The notes under the pieces: generated by a model
Seen by the model: only the letters and a program-made list of their open reading frames with translations
Told to the model about the DNA's origin: nothing
Databases searched by the model: none
Position numbers and translations under genes: made by a program
Shown here: one piece after another, positions 43,582 through 51,842 of the stretch
Numbering within the stretch: position 1 is the first letter of the stretch
Layout of the letters: each line of letters begins with the position of its first letter
DNA from: Sphingomonas ginsenosidivorax
GTDB taxonomy: Bacteria; Pseudomonadota; Alphaproteobacteria; Sphingomonadales; Sphingomonadaceae
Length of the DNA stretch: 64,000 nucleotides
Assembly (NCBI RefSeq): GCF_007995065.1
Contig: NZ_VOQR01000001.1
Location: 1,987,001-2,051,000, forward strand
Reading direction: 5' to 3'

Positions 43582-43959
43582 ATGCCCCGTCACGACATCC
43601 CTGAAGCTCCCGTTGCCGACATCACCGCACCGCCGATCGCGCATGCCGATTTCTCGATCGGCGACATCGTCCGCCACCGCGTGTTCGATTTCCGCGGGGT
43701 GATCTTCGACGTCGATCCCGTCTTCGCCAACAGCGACGAATGGTACGAGGCGATCCCCGAGCACATCCGCCCGAAGAAGGACCAGCCCTTCTACCACCTG
43801 CTCGCCGAGAACCGCGAGTCGAGCTACGTCGCCTATGTCAGCCAGCAGAACCTGGTGCCCGACGACAGTGACGAGCCGATCGACCATCCGGCGATCGCGG
43901 GGCTGTTCACGGGGCTGGAGGACGGCCGCTATCGCCTTCGGCAGCAGCACCGGCACTGA
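43582..43959 (+). CDS. hspQ: Heat shock protein HspQ
   Basis: 125 residues. The HspQ/YccV core runs from ADFSIGDIVRHRVFDFRGVIFDVDP through WYEAIPEHIRPKKDQPFYHLLAE to SYVAYVSQQNL, then an acidic tail (PDDSDEPIDHP) and a short C-terminal helix. The N-terminal 20 residues extend beyond the usual core. HspQ binds hemimethylated DNA in some enterics and acts as a protease specificity factor for Lon. Monocistronic, followed by a palindromic repeat pair. A heat-shock promoter could not be identified with confidence in the 135 bases upstream. Confidence 0.92.
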   Translation: MPRHDIPEAPVADITAPPIAHADFSIGDIVRHRVFDFRGVIFDVDPVFANSDEWYEAIPEHIRPKKDQPFYHLLAENRESSYVAYVSQQNLVPDDSDEPIDHPAIAGLFTGLEDGRYRLRQQHRH

Positions 43960-43967
43960 GCCACCCT

Positions 43968-44057
43968 CCGTCATGCTGAACTTGGTTCAGCATCCGCCGC
44001 ACCACGGACGATAGCGTTCGTAGCCAGGTGGATCCTGAACGCGTTCAGGGTGACGAT
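43968..44057. repeat. Palindromic repeat pair (REP-like)
   Basis: The arm CCGTCATGCTGAACTTGG and a following TTCAGCATCC form one hairpin; an inverted relative ending in TCAGGGTGACG lies about 60 bases on. The same pair recurs at 46917-47004. It is between hspQ and rplS and may stabilise or separate transcripts. Confidence 0.8.
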
Positions 44058-44091
44058 CGGGTAAGAGACGCTGGCGGGTCTTGCCGCCCAA

Positions 44092-44132
44092 AACGAAAAA
44101 GGGCGCGGAGACCATGGTCCCCGCGCCCTTTT
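44092..44132 (-). terminator. Rho-independent terminator after rplS
   Basis: On the minus strand GGGCGCGG pairs with CCGCGCCC (loop region itself palindromic around CCATGG), followed by TTTTT. It ends the trmD-rplS transcript. Confidence 0.85.
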
Positions 44133-44152
44133 CGCGTGTCGCTGCGAACCGA

Positions 44153-44545
44153 TTACTCGGCGGCGGCGGTGCCCTTGGCCGGACGCGTGTCGCGACGCTC
44201 GGCGATACGTGCTGCCTTGCCGGTGCGGCCACGCAGATAATAGAGCTTCGCGCGACGCACGGCGCCCTTGCGGACGACTTCGATCGAATCGACGTTCGGC
44301 GAATAGAGCGGGAAGACGCGCTCGACGCCCTCGCCGAAGCTGATCTTCCGAACGGTGAAGTTCGAGCCCATGCCCTTGTTCGAGCGCGCGATGCACACGC
44401 CCTCATAGTTCTGAATACGCGTGCGCTCGCCTTCGACGACCTTCACGCCGACCTTCAGCGTGTCGCCGGGACGGAAATCGGGGATCGTCTTGGTGGCCAG
44501 GAACTTCGCAATGTTCTCGGCTTCGATCGTCTGCAACAGGTTCAT
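44153..44545 (-). CDS. rplS: Ribosomal protein bL19
   Basis: 130 residues, full length for bL19: [80 protein letters not shown] and [15 protein letters not shown], with a short Ala/Glu tail. Component of the 50S subunit at the subunit interface. Its start overlaps the trmD stop by four bases (ATGA), the usual coupling in this operon. Confidence 0.98.
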   Translation of the reverse strand: MNLLQTIEAENIAKFLATKTIPDFRPGDTLKVGVKVVEGERTRIQNYEGVCIARSNKGMGSNFTVRKISFGEGVERVFPLYSPNVDSIEVVRKGAVRRAKLYYLRGRTGKAARIAERRDTRPAKGTAAAE

Positions 44546-45273
44546 GTCGTCTTCCTCGTACGCTGCGCGCCAGAGGGCGGTCCGACCCGAGCGCCCTCAT
44601 GGCGCTCCCAAAGGTCCGGCCGCCTTAGCCGTGTATCGGTCTCCGCCTGAGCCTTGCGCCAGGCGGCGATCCTCGCATGATCCCCCGATCGCAGCACTTG
44701 CGGGATCATGCGCCCTTCCCATTCCGGAGGTCGGGTATATTGCGGGTATTCGAGAAGGCCGCTTTCGAAGCTCTCGTCATCCCCGCTGGAAGCCGCGCCC
44801 ATTACGCCGGGGAGCAGCCGAATGCAAGCATCGAGCAGCACCAGCGCGCCCATCTCGCCGCCCGAGAGGATATAGTCGCCGATCGACACCTGCTCGATGT
44901 CGCGGCCCTCGAACAGGCGCTCGTCGAACCCCTCGAACCGCCCGCACAGGATCGTCACGCCGGGGCCCGCCGCGAGGTCACGGACGCGGGCTTGCGTCAG
45001 CGGTTTCCCGCGCGGCGTCATCGCCAGCACCGGGCGACCCGGCGCCTGCGCGTCGAGCGCCGCGGCGAGAACGTCGGCACGCAGGACCATCCCAGCCCCG
45101 CCCCCCGCCGGCGTGTCGTCGACCGAGCGATGCTTGTCGGTCGTATAGTCGCGGATCTGCACGGGCTCGCAGGACCACCGTCCCTCACCTAGCGCACGGC
45201 CTGCGAGCGACGTGCCGAGCGGGCCAGGGAACATCTCCGGATAGAGCGTCAGGATAGTGGCGGCGAAGATCAT
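44542..45273 (-). CDS. trmD: tRNA (guanine-N1-)-methyltransferase TrmD
   Basis: 243 residues. SPOUT trefoil-knot motifs: [61 protein letters not shown], then the C-terminal helical domain. It methylates G37 in tRNAs with SAM to prevent +1 frameshifting. Upstream, its start overlaps the vapC stop (ATGA), so trmD translation may be coupled to the toxin gene; downstream it overlaps rplS. In most relatives rimM or rpsP lies directly upstream; here vapBC and a divergent oxidoreductase separate it from rimM. Confidence 0.98.
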   Translation of the reverse strand: MIFAATILTLYPEMFPGPLGTSLAGRALGEGRWSCEPVQIRDYTTDKHRSVDDTPAGGGAGMVLRADVLAAALDAQAPGRPVLAMTPRGKPLTQARVRDLAAGPGVTILCGRFEGFDERLFEGRDIEQVSIGDYILSGGEMGALVLLDACIRLLPGVMGAASSGDDESFESGLLEYPQYTRPPEWEGRMIPQVLRSGDHARIAAWRKAQAETDTRLRRPDLWERHEGARVGPPSGAQRTRKTT

Positions 45274-45653
45274 AGCGTCCAGTTCTCGATGCGAAGGCCG
45301 TCAACATCGGCGAAGTCGCGTTCGTTGTTCGTTACTAGCGTAAGGCCGAGCGCGAGCGCGTGCCCCGCGATCAGCCGATCGAACCGTCCGCGCCGGAACG
45401 GAACGCGGCGATACGCGATCGCTGCGTCGGGACCGAACGGTTCAATTGCGACCACGCCGAACAACCGTCCCGCCGCGTCCGCCTTCGACCGATCGCCGCC
45501 GGGTACACCGCGCATTAGTTCGGCATAGGCAATAGCCGATGTCACCAGTTCACCGGGCTCGCACGTCTCGATCCTGTGCCGTAATCGCTCGGATGTGCCC
45601 TGCAACAGATAGATAAGAACGTTGGAGTCGAGCAGATACCGCGGCTCACTCAC
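45270..45653 (-). CDS. vapC: VapC-type PIN-domain toxin
   Basis: 127 residues. PIN-domain acidic residues are visible: [12 protein letters not shown] (first Asp), [12 protein letters not shown] (Glu), [17 protein letters not shown] (Asp) and [10 protein letters not shown] (Asp). PIN toxins are Mg-dependent RNases that cut tRNA or rRNA. The gene starts inside the antitoxin gene (eight-base overlap) and its TGA overlaps the trmD ATG by four bases. The placement puts a toxin directly upstream of an essential tRNA-modification gene. Confidence 0.9.
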   Translation of the reverse strand: MSEPRYLLDSNVLIYLLQGTSERLRHRIETCEPGELVTSAIAYAELMRGVPGGDRSKADAAGRLFGVVAIEPFGPDAAIAYRRVPFRRGRFDRLIAGHALALGLTLVTNNERDFADVDGLRIENWTL

Positions 45654-45918
45654 GGTCCAGCAACGCCCCGTCCCAGTCGAGATCGCGCGGCTCCATGACC
45701 CGATCCTCGTCGGTGAGCAGCTTCATGTCAGGGATCGACCCGTAAATACCTGTCAGATCAATCGTCTTGCGCGCGACAGGCGCGGGTTCGAACGCGAATT
45801 TCCCCGCGTCCTCACGCAGCAGCATCTCGTCGCCATCGCTGAGACCGAGAGCCTTCGGCAGCCGCAAGGCAACCGAATTACCCGACTTGAAGACCTTCGC
45901 ACGATATTCCTTCGTCAT
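45646..45918 (-). CDS. vapB: VapB-type antitoxin with AbrB/MazE-like DNA-binding domain
   Basis: 90 residues from ATG 45918 with GGAGGG upstream. The N-terminal swapped-hairpin domain is typical: YRAKVFKSGNSVALRLPKALGL then DGDEMLLRED. The C-terminal half (ARKTIDLTGIYGSIPDMKLL, ending in DRVMEPRDLDWDG) would wrap and inhibit the toxin. Cognate toxin overlaps immediately downstream. Autoregulation by the VapBC complex is expected; a ten-base palindrome lies just upstream. Confidence 0.9.
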   Translation of the reverse strand: MTKEYRAKVFKSGNSVALRLPKALGLSDGDEMLLREDAGKFAFEPAPVARKTIDLTGIYGSIPDMKLLTDEDRVMEPRDLDWDGALLDRE

Positions 45919-45940
45919 CGCACCCTCCGTATCTACTGTC

Positions 45941-45950
45941 TGTATATACA
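45941..45950. promoter_or_regulatory. Candidate VapB operator
   Basis: TGTATATACA, a perfect ten-base palindrome 22 bases upstream of the vapB start, where an autoregulatory operator would be expected. The divergent oxidoreductase starts 54 bases away. Confidence 0.4.
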
Positions 45951-46004
45951 TCGATCGGAAGAACCCGACAAGGAACGTCCGCCCCGCGCGCGCGCTTTGC
46001 GGCG

Positions 46005-46910
46005 ATGGACGATTGCATCATCATCGGCGCCGGCCCCGCGGGGCTGACCGCCGCGATCTATCTCGCGCGATTTCACCTTTCGATCCGGCTGCTTGATTGT
46101 GGGAGCAGTCGTGCGGCGCTGATCCCGCTGACGCGCAACCATGCGGGCTATCCCGATGGCATCAAGGGCACTGACCTGCTCGCGGACATGCTCGCGCAGG
46201 CGGAAAAGTACGGCGCGGTCCGCGAGGGTGTCACGGTCGACGCGATCGAGCCGCTGGACGAGGGGTTCGCGGTCATCGCCGACGGACGTCGCCTGCTCGC
46301 GCGCAGCGTGCTGCTGGCGACCGGCGTCGTCAACAACCGGCCTTCGGGCTTGGCGGACGACGTCCACGACGCGGCGCTGGCAAAGGGCCTGCTGCGCTAT
46401 TGCCCGATCTGCGACGCCTACGAGGTCACCGACAAGCGCGTCGGCGTGATCGGCACGGGCGATCACGGCATGCGCGAGGCGCTGTTCCTGCTCGGCTACA
46501 CGCGCGACCTGACGCTGATCGCGCCCGACGTGCACGATCTCGACCCCGCGTGCGAAGCCGCACTGGACGAGGCCGGGGTCGTCCGCGTCGACGGCCCGTG
46601 CGGCGGGTACGCGATCGAGGGTGACCAGTTCGTGGTCGAAACGGCGGAAGGCCTGCTTCGGTTCGACAGCGTGTATCCGGCGCTGGGATCCGTGATCCGC
46701 TCGCACCTCGCGGTCGCGGCCGGTGCGCGCGCGTCGGATGACGGCTGCCTGGAGGTCGACGACCACCAGCGCACATCGGTGCCGGGGCTGTTCGCGGCCG
46801 GGGATGTCGTGAAGGGGCTCGACCAGATTTCCCACGCAATGGGCGAGGCCGGAGTCGCGGCGACGACGATCCGCAACATGCTGGCGGAGAAGGTGCCGCT
46901 GAGGCGGTAG
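46005..46910 (+). CDS. Thioredoxin-reductase-like FAD/NAD(P) oxidoreductase
   Basis: 301 residues. FAD motif IIIGAGPAGLTAAIYLARF at the N-terminus, the redox pair YCPICDAYEV (CPIC) at about residue 135, NAD(P) motif VGVIGTGDHGMREA and the C-terminal FAD segment SVPGLFAAGDVVKGLDQ. Layout and length match low-molecular-weight thioredoxin reductase relatives, but CPIC replaces the canonical CATC and no thioredoxin is nearby. Such paralogues can reduce other disulfides or act as peroxide-linked reductases. It is on the opposite strand and splits the usual rimM-trmD neighbourhood, so it was probably inserted together with vapBC. Confidence 0.88.
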   Translation: MDDCIIIGAGPAGLTAAIYLARFHLSIRLLDCGSSRAALIPLTRNHAGYPDGIKGTDLLADMLAQAEKYGAVREGVTVDAIEPLDEGFAVIADGRRLLARSVLLATGVVNNRPSGLADDVHDAALAKGLLRYCPICDAYEVTDKRVGVIGTGDHGMREALFLLGYTRDLTLIAPDVHDLDPACEAALDEAGVVRVDGPCGGYAIEGDQFVVETAEGLLRFDSVYPALGSVIRSHLAVAAGARASDDGCLEVDDHQRTSVPGLFAAGDVVKGLDQISHAMGEAGVAATTIRNMLAEKVPLRR

Positions 46911-46916
46911 CGCCCC

Positions 46917-47004
46917 CGTCATGCTGAACTTGGTTCAGCATCCACCGCAAAACGGGTGGCAACGATTGCGGGAACGTGGACCCTGAAACAAGTTCAGGGT
47001 GACG
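46917..47004. repeat. Palindromic repeat pair (REP-like)
   Basis: CCCGTCATGCTGAACTTGG with TTCAGCATCC, then an inverted partner containing CCTGAAACAAGTTCAGG and GTGACGG. Same family as 43968-44057, between convergent genes. Confidence 0.8.
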
Positions 47005-47009
47005 GTTGC

Positions 47010-47627
47010 TCAGACTTCGATGAAGTCCACGGCAACGACCAACCGCTCGGCATCCCATTCCGGAACCGCCTCGACCCGCATCGGCACCATGAAGCGCTTG
47101 CCGGGCTTGCCGTCCTCGCCGGCCGGGCGTTCGATCTCGATCACGTCGCCGGCACCGAAATCGTCGATCGCGACGACTCGGCCGACCGGCTCGCCGTCGC
47201 TCGACACGACCGCCAGACCCATCAGGTCCGCGTGATAATATTCGCCCTCTTCGAGCGGCGGCAGCGACGCGCGCGGCACCGTCAGTTCGGTTCCGCGCAA
47301 CGCCTCGGCGGCGTTACGATCGAGCACTTCGGCGAAGCGCGCGATCGTGCCGTTGCTGCCCGCCCGCGCAGACTTCAACGTCAGCGTACCGCCGTTGAAG
47401 CTGCTGTATCCGGACAGGCTCTCGCCGAAGATCTTCAGCCGCACCTCGCCACCGATACCGTGCGCACCGATGACCGCGGCCAGCGTCACCGACGGCTCGC
47501 CCGTCGCGTCACCCTTTGGCGGAACCGGCATCTGGGGCGACGTCGGCGCCTTCTGCGGGCTCATCGGCGGAGACGCCTTCGTTGGGCGCGGTTTCGTGCC
47601 CGTCGGTCTTGGCGGCGTCTGCGTCAT
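47010..47627 (-). CDS. rimM: Ribosome maturation factor RimM
   Basis: Up to 205 residues. The conserved protein begins at VTLAAVIGAHGIGGEVRLKIF and runs through RFAEVLDRNAAEALRGTELTV, EGEYYHADLMGLAV and the PRC-barrel end GDVIEIERP, FMVPMRVEAVPEWD. RimM assists 30S maturation and binds uS19. The region before VTLAAV is Pro/Lys-rich and not part of the family; starts at ATG 47627, ATG 47531 or GTG 47489 are all possible and none has a good ribosome binding site. A strong one lies in front of a different-frame ORF just upstream (next entry), so the true start or a frameshift needs checking. Confidence 0.92.
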   Translation of the reverse strand: MTQTPPRPTGTKPRPTKASPPMSPQKAPTSPQMPVPPKGDATGEPSVTLAAVIGAHGIGGEVRLKIFGESLSGYSSFNGGTLTLKSARAGSNGTIARFAEVLDRNAAEALRGTELTVPRASLPPLEEGEYYHADLMGLAVVSSDGEPVGRVVAIDDFGAGDVIEIERPAGEDGKPGKRFMVPMRVEAVPEWDAERLVVAVDFIEV

Positions 47628-47658
47628 CGGGTGCGGTTCTCGGATCTGGTGGGGTCAT
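47509..47658 (-). other. Short open frame with strong ribosome binding site overlapping the rimM 5' end
   Basis: AGGAG six bases before ATG 47658 starts a 49-residue Asp/Ala/Pro/Glu-rich frame beginning MTPPDPRTAP and ending at TGA 47509-47511, inside the long rimM frame. Either it is a leader peptide that couples translation to rimM, or one base is missing or extra and the acidic segment is the real rimM N-terminus. Confidence 0.4.
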
Positions 47659-47709
47659 CATGCGCTCCTGAGTTGAACCCGAAGAACGCATGACGACCCG
47701 ATCGGGTGC

Positions 47710-48156
47710 TTACGACGAGGACGTTGCGTCCTCGACCTCGGCAGCGACGACCTGCTCGGTCTCTTCGTTGCTGCCCGACGCCGGCGCGGCGTTGGCGGCA
47801 GCAGCCGCCTCGGCAGCAGCGGCTTCCTTGGTCGCACGCTCTTCGGCGCGCTCGGTGGCCTTCTCGCCCGGCTTGCCCTTGTTCGGGTTGTTGCGCGCGG
47901 TCCGCTCGAGGATGCCGGCAGCATCGAGGAAGCGGGCGACGCGGTCGGTCGGCTGCGCGCCGACGCTCAGCCAATGCTTCGCGCGGTCGCCGTCGAGCTG
48001 GACGCGCTGCTCGTTGTCCTTGGCGAGGAGCGGGTTGTAGTTGCCGATCTTCTCGATGAACTTGCCGTCGCGCGGGCTGCGGGCATCGGCGACGACGATC
48101 TTGTAATAGGGACGCTTCTTGGAGCCACCGCGCGTGAGGCGAATGCTGATTGCCAT
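47710..48156 (-). CDS. rpsP: Ribosomal protein bS16 with extended tail
   Basis: 148 residues. Canonical bS16 covers the first 80 ([63 protein letters not shown]). The remaining 60 or so are an Ala/Glu-rich, low-complexity helix-like tail, common in alphaproteobacteria but longer than average. 30S assembly protein. First of the rpsP-rimM part of the operon; separated from ffh by a repeat pair. Confidence 0.97.
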   Translation of the reverse strand: MAISIRLTRGGSKKRPYYKIVVADARSPRDGKFIEKIGNYNPLLAKDNEQRVQLDGDRAKHWLSVGAQPTDRVARFLDAAGILERTARNNPNKGKPGEKATERAEERATKEAAAAEAAAAANAAPASGSNEETEQVVAAEVEDATSSS

Positions 48157-48177
48157 TTTAGTCTTCCTTCTTGAATT

Positions 48178-48262
48178 TCGTCACCCCAGCGAAGGCTGGG
48201 GTCTTGTGGTTGGTAGGTCCCGCCCTCTCACCGAAGACCCCAGCCTGCGCTGGCGTGACGGT
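48178..48262. repeat. Palindromic repeat pair (REP-like)
   Basis: CGTCACCCCAGCGAAGGCTGGGGTC and an inverted partner, GACCCCAGCCTGCGCTGGCGTGACG, flank a 25-base middle between rpsP and ffh. In-line position in an operon suggests a role in mRNA stability or attenuation. Confidence 0.85.
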
Positions 48263-48276
48263 GGGGGGATGGGGGG

Positions 48277-49791
48277 TTATTTCTTCTTCAGAAAATCGTC
48301 GAACCCGGCGGGCATCTGCGGCATCTTGCCGCCGCCCAAGCCCGGCAAGCCGCCGCCCGCCTGGTTCATCATCTCGCCCATCTTGGGGCCGCCGAGCGCG
48401 TTGCCGATGCCGCCGAGACCGCCGCCAAGGCCGCCCTTGCCGAGCATCGCCATCATGCCCTTCATGCCGCCCATCTTCTTGATCTTCTTCATGGCGCCGG
48501 CCATTTCCTGGTGCATCTTCAACAGCTTGTTGACCTCCTGCACCGTCGTGCCCGACCCCTTGGCGATGCGGATCTTGCGCTTGGCGTTGATCAGCTCGGG
48601 CTTGTTCCGCTCCTTGATCGTCATCGACCCGATCATCGCGTCCATATGGACGAGAACCTTGTCGCCGCCTGCACCGGCCACGGCATTCTGCGCCTTCTTC
48701 ATGCCGGGGATCATGCCGGCCAGCGCGCCCAGGCCACCCATGCGCTGCATCTGCGCGAGCTGCGCGCGCAGGTCGTTCATGTCGAACTGACCCTTGGCCA
48801 TCTTGGCGGCCATGCGCTCGGCGTCTTCGACCTGGATCGATTCCGCCGCACGCTCGACCAGGCTGACGACGTCGCCCATGCCCAGGATGCGGCCCGCGAC
48901 GCGCTCCGCATGGAACGCCTCCAGCGCGTCGAGCTTCTCGCCGGTGCCCGCGAACTTGATCGGCTTGCCGGTGACCGCGCGCATCGACAGCGCCGCGCCG
49001 CCGCGAGCGTCGCCGTCCATCCGCGTCAGCACGACGCCGGTTAGCGGCACCTGGTCACTGAAGTTCTGCGCGACGTTGACCGCGTCCTGGCCGGTCAGCG
49101 AATCGACCACCAGCAGGATTTCCGCCGGGTCCGCGACCTCGGCGACCGCCTGCATCTCGGCCATCAGCGCGGCGTCGACGTGCAGGCGCCCCGCGGTGTC
49201 GAGCATCAGCACGTCGAAGCCCTGCAGCTTCGCCGCCTGCAGCGCGCGCCGGGCGATATCGACCGGCTGCTGCCCGGCGATGATCGGCAGCGTCGCGACC
49301 TCGATCTGCGTACCGAGCGTCGCCAGCTGCTCCTGCGCGTTTGGGCGATTGACGTCGAGCGACGCCATCAGCACCTTCTTGCGGTCGCGCCCCATCTGGC
49401 CGCCCGACAGTCGCTTGGCGATCTTGGCGGTCGTCGTCGTCTTGCCCGAGCCCTGCAGGCCGACCATCATGATCACGGCGGGGGGTGTGACGCCCAGCTC
49501 GAGCTCGGCGGTCGCCGCGCCCTCGCCGCCGCCGAGCATCTCGACCAGTGCGTCGTTGACGATCTTGACGACCTGCTGGCCCGGCGTGATCGACCGCAGC
49601 ACGTTCTGCCCGACCGCGGTCTCGGTGATCTTGTCGACGAACGCCCGCGCCACGGGCAATGCGACGTCGGCCTCGAGCAGCGCGACGCGCACTTCGCGCA
49701 TCGCCGCGCGCACATCCGCCTCGGTCAGAGCGCCACGGCCGCGCAGACGGTCGAAGACGCCGCCAAGACGATCGCTCAAGCTGTCGAACAT
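48277..49791 (-). CDS. ffh: Signal recognition particle protein Ffh
   Basis: 504 residues from ATG 49791 (MFDSLSDRLGGVFDRLRG). The N domain is followed by G-domain motifs VGLQGSGKTTTTAKIAKRL (P-loop), DTAGRLHVD, LTRMDGDARGG and GTGEKLDALEAFH. The Met/Gly-rich M domain (RMGGLGALAGMIPGMKKA to MKKIKKMGGMKGMMAM) binds SRP RNA and signal peptides. It works with FtsY (53102) to target membrane proteins. The SRP RNA gene is not in the window. Confidence 0.98.
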   Translation of the reverse strand: MFDSLSDRLGGVFDRLRGRGALTEADVRAAMREVRVALLEADVALPVARAFVDKITETAVGQNVLRSITPGQQVVKIVNDALVEMLGGGEGAATAELELGVTPPAVIMMVGLQGSGKTTTTAKIAKRLSGGQMGRDRKKVLMASLDVNRPNAQEQLATLGTQIEVATLPIIAGQQPVDIARRALQAAKLQGFDVLMLDTAGRLHVDAALMAEMQAVAEVADPAEILLVVDSLTGQDAVNVAQNFSDQVPLTGVVLTRMDGDARGGAALSMRAVTGKPIKFAGTGEKLDALEAFHAERVAGRILGMGDVVSLVERAAESIQVEDAERMAAKMAKGQFDMNDLRAQLAQMQRMGGLGALAGMIPGMKKAQNAVAGAGGDKVLVHMDAMIGSMTIKERNKPELINAKRKIRIAKGSGTTVQEVNKLLKMHQEMAGAMKKIKKMGGMKGMMAMLGKGGLGGGLGGIGNALGGPKMGEMMNQAGGGLPGLGGGKMPQMPAGFDDFLKKK

Positions 49792-50134
49792 AGCCAAAAC
49801 CCTTTCGTGTCGCCAAACGCAAAAGCGCCGGCGGGCGAAACCTCGCCGGCCAGCGTGCACCCTTGGATGCTCGTCATCTGCATTCCGCAACGGAACTGGC
49901 ATCGGCTTTAGGCGAAGACGGCCCGGATCGCAAGCCGCGCCTGCGTCAGCCCCTTCGATCGCCGGCCCGAGGGCATTAACGACTGATAGCGGCGAAAACG
50001 CGGACGATTGGGTTTTGAGCGCCTGCCGTGCGTCAGGATGCCTTCAAAGCACGGCGAAGTGTCGGCACGCCTTAACGGCTCCTACACTTCCACCATGCGA
50101 TACGCAGTGCCGTTCCAGTTTTCACAGGGTCGAC
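49792..50134. other. 343-base divergent intergenic region
   Basis: Between ffh and the GGDEF/EAL gene. A GCCGGCG/CGCCGGC hairpin lies near 49829-49852. I looked for the SRP RNA consensus because of the neighbouring ffh and did not find it. No other feature is supported. Confidence 0.6.
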
Positions 50135-51757
50135 ATGCCGATGATAGTACCGCCGGCGATCTTCCGGCCTGCCAAGCTCGACAGCGAATTCCTGACCGGT
50201 GCCGTCACCGGCGCGGCGACCTTGCTGTTCGTCGGGACCGGCGGCGCGGTGCTGTGGCAGGTGCTGCAGGCGATCGGCAACGACGCCTCGGTCGACCGCA
50301 CCCTGCTGATCGCGATGCTGCTGAACGTCGCGCTGATCATGCTCGGCTGGTTCCGCTACCGCGCGATGACGCTGGCGCTGACCGTGCTGACCGACGCCGG
50401 CGAACAGGCGCGCCATCTCGCGCGTCACGATTCGCTCACCGGCTTCCTCAATCGCCGTTGCTTCGCCGACGAGACGGCGGAGTTGCTCGCGACCACGCAG
50501 CGCCGCGGCAAGGCGGTGGCACTGCTCGCGATCGACATGGACCAGTTCAAGTCGGTCAACGACATGCACGGCCACGCGATCGGCGACGCGCTGCTCGCGC
50601 TGATCGCGGACACGATCCGCCATGCGATCCCGTCGAGCGCACTCGTCGCCCGGCTCGGCGCCGACGAATTCGCCTGCGCCTTCGCCTTCGACGTGCAGCA
50701 TGCCGACACCGTCGATCACGTCGCCGAGCGGCTGATCGCCGACCTGTCGCTCCCCTTCCGCCCCTGTGGCGTCGAGATCCACCCCAGCGCCTCGATCGGC
50801 ATTTCGCGGTCGGACAGCGACGGCGGTGCGATCGACGCGTTGCTTCGCACGTCCGACATCGCGCTCCACGCCGCCAAGGTCGCAGGTCGCAACCGCCACG
50901 CCTGGTTCGACCGCGCGATGGAGCGCTCGATCCAGGCCCGCGCCGAACTCGAAACGGGCCTGCGCATCGCAATTCCCCAGGCGCAGATCGTGCCCTTCTT
51001 CGAACAGCAGGTCGATCTCGCCACCGGCCGCATCACCGGGTTCGAGGTGCTGGCGCGCTGGGAACACCCCACGCGCGGGCTGATCATGCCCGACATGTTC
51101 ATCCCGGTCGCCGAGCAGACCGGCATGATCGGCGAATTGTCGCTGTCGGTGATGCGACAGGCATTCACCGCGGCGCGCGACTGGGATGCCGGGCTGACGC
51201 TGTCGGTCAACATCTCGCCGATCCAGCTGCGCGATGCGTGGCTGGCGCAGAAGATCATCAAGACATTGGTCGAGACCGGCTTCCCCGCCAGCCGGCTCGA
51301 AATCGAGATCACCGAAAGCGCGCTGTTCGAGAACCTCGCGCTCGCGCAGTCGATCGTCGGCAGCCTCAAGAACCAGGGCATCGCGCTCGCGCTCGACGAT
51401 TTCGGCACCGGCTATTCGAGCCTAGCCCATCTCCGCGCGCTGCCCTTCGACCGGATCAAGATCGACAAGAGCTTCGTCGGCTCGATCCTCGACAATGCCG
51501 AGAGCGCGGCGATCGTCAACACGATCGTCCGGCTGGGCGACAGCCTCAACCTGCCGATCACCGCCGAGGGAATCGAGGACGATGCGGTCGAGAAGCGGCT
51601 GTGCGCGATCGGCTGCACCAAGGGTCAGGGCTATCTCTACGGCCGACCGCTCGGCGCCGCGCATGTGCGACGGCTGCTCGCCGAGAAGCGACTGCTGGCG
51701 CAGCACCCCGCCGTCTCGGGGCTCGTCGACACACCGTCGATCCGGTTGGCGCGGTAA
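50135..51757 (+). CDS. Cyclic-di-GMP phosphodiesterase with degenerate GGDEF and intact EAL domain
   Basis: 540 residues. Two N-terminal hydrophobic segments (AVTGAATLLFVGTGGAVLW, LLIAMLLNVALIMLGWF) anchor it in the inner membrane. The GGDEF domain starts at HDSLTGFLNRR, but the signature reads LGADEF, so cyclase activity is doubtful. The EAL domain is complete: EVLARW, SVNISPIQL, LEIEITES, LDDFGTGYSSL, IKIDKSFV, AEGIED and GYLYGRP. It most likely hydrolyses c-di-GMP, perhaps gated by the GGDEF-like domain. ATG 50135 follows CAGGGT. Monocistronic. Confidence 0.93.
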   Translation: MPMIVPPAIFRPAKLDSEFLTGAVTGAATLLFVGTGGAVLWQVLQAIGNDASVDRTLLIAMLLNVALIMLGWFRYRAMTLALTVLTDAGEQARHLARHDSLTGFLNRRCFADETAELLATTQRRGKAVALLAIDMDQFKSVNDMHGHAIGDALLALIADTIRHAIPSSALVARLGADEFACAFAFDVQHADTVDHVAERLIADLSLPFRPCGVEIHPSASIGISRSDSDGGAIDALLRTSDIALHAAKVAGRNRHAWFDRAMERSIQARAELETGLRIAIPQAQIVPFFEQQVDLATGRITGFEVLARWEHPTRGLIMPDMFIPVAEQTGMIGELSLSVMRQAFTAARDWDAGLTLSVNISPIQLRDAWLAQKIIKTLVETGFPASRLEIEITESALFENLALAQSIVGSLKNQGIALALDDFGTGYSSLAHLRALPFDRIKIDKSFVGSILDNAESAAIVNTIVRLGDSLNLPITAEGIEDDAVEKRLCAIGCTKGQGYLYGRPLGAAHVRRLLAEKRLLAQHPAVSGLVDTPSIRLAR

Positions 51758-51842
51758 TCCGCTCGGGCGCCGGCGCGGTCTCCCACGGCGTCCGGATGTA
51801 GCGCGATGGACATCGCCCCTGACCGCCCCTAGATCGCTCGGC

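Noticed and set aside
49792..50134. SRP RNA gene next to ffh
   Set aside because: The conserved SRP RNA tetraloop and symmetric-bulge sequences were not found in this gap.
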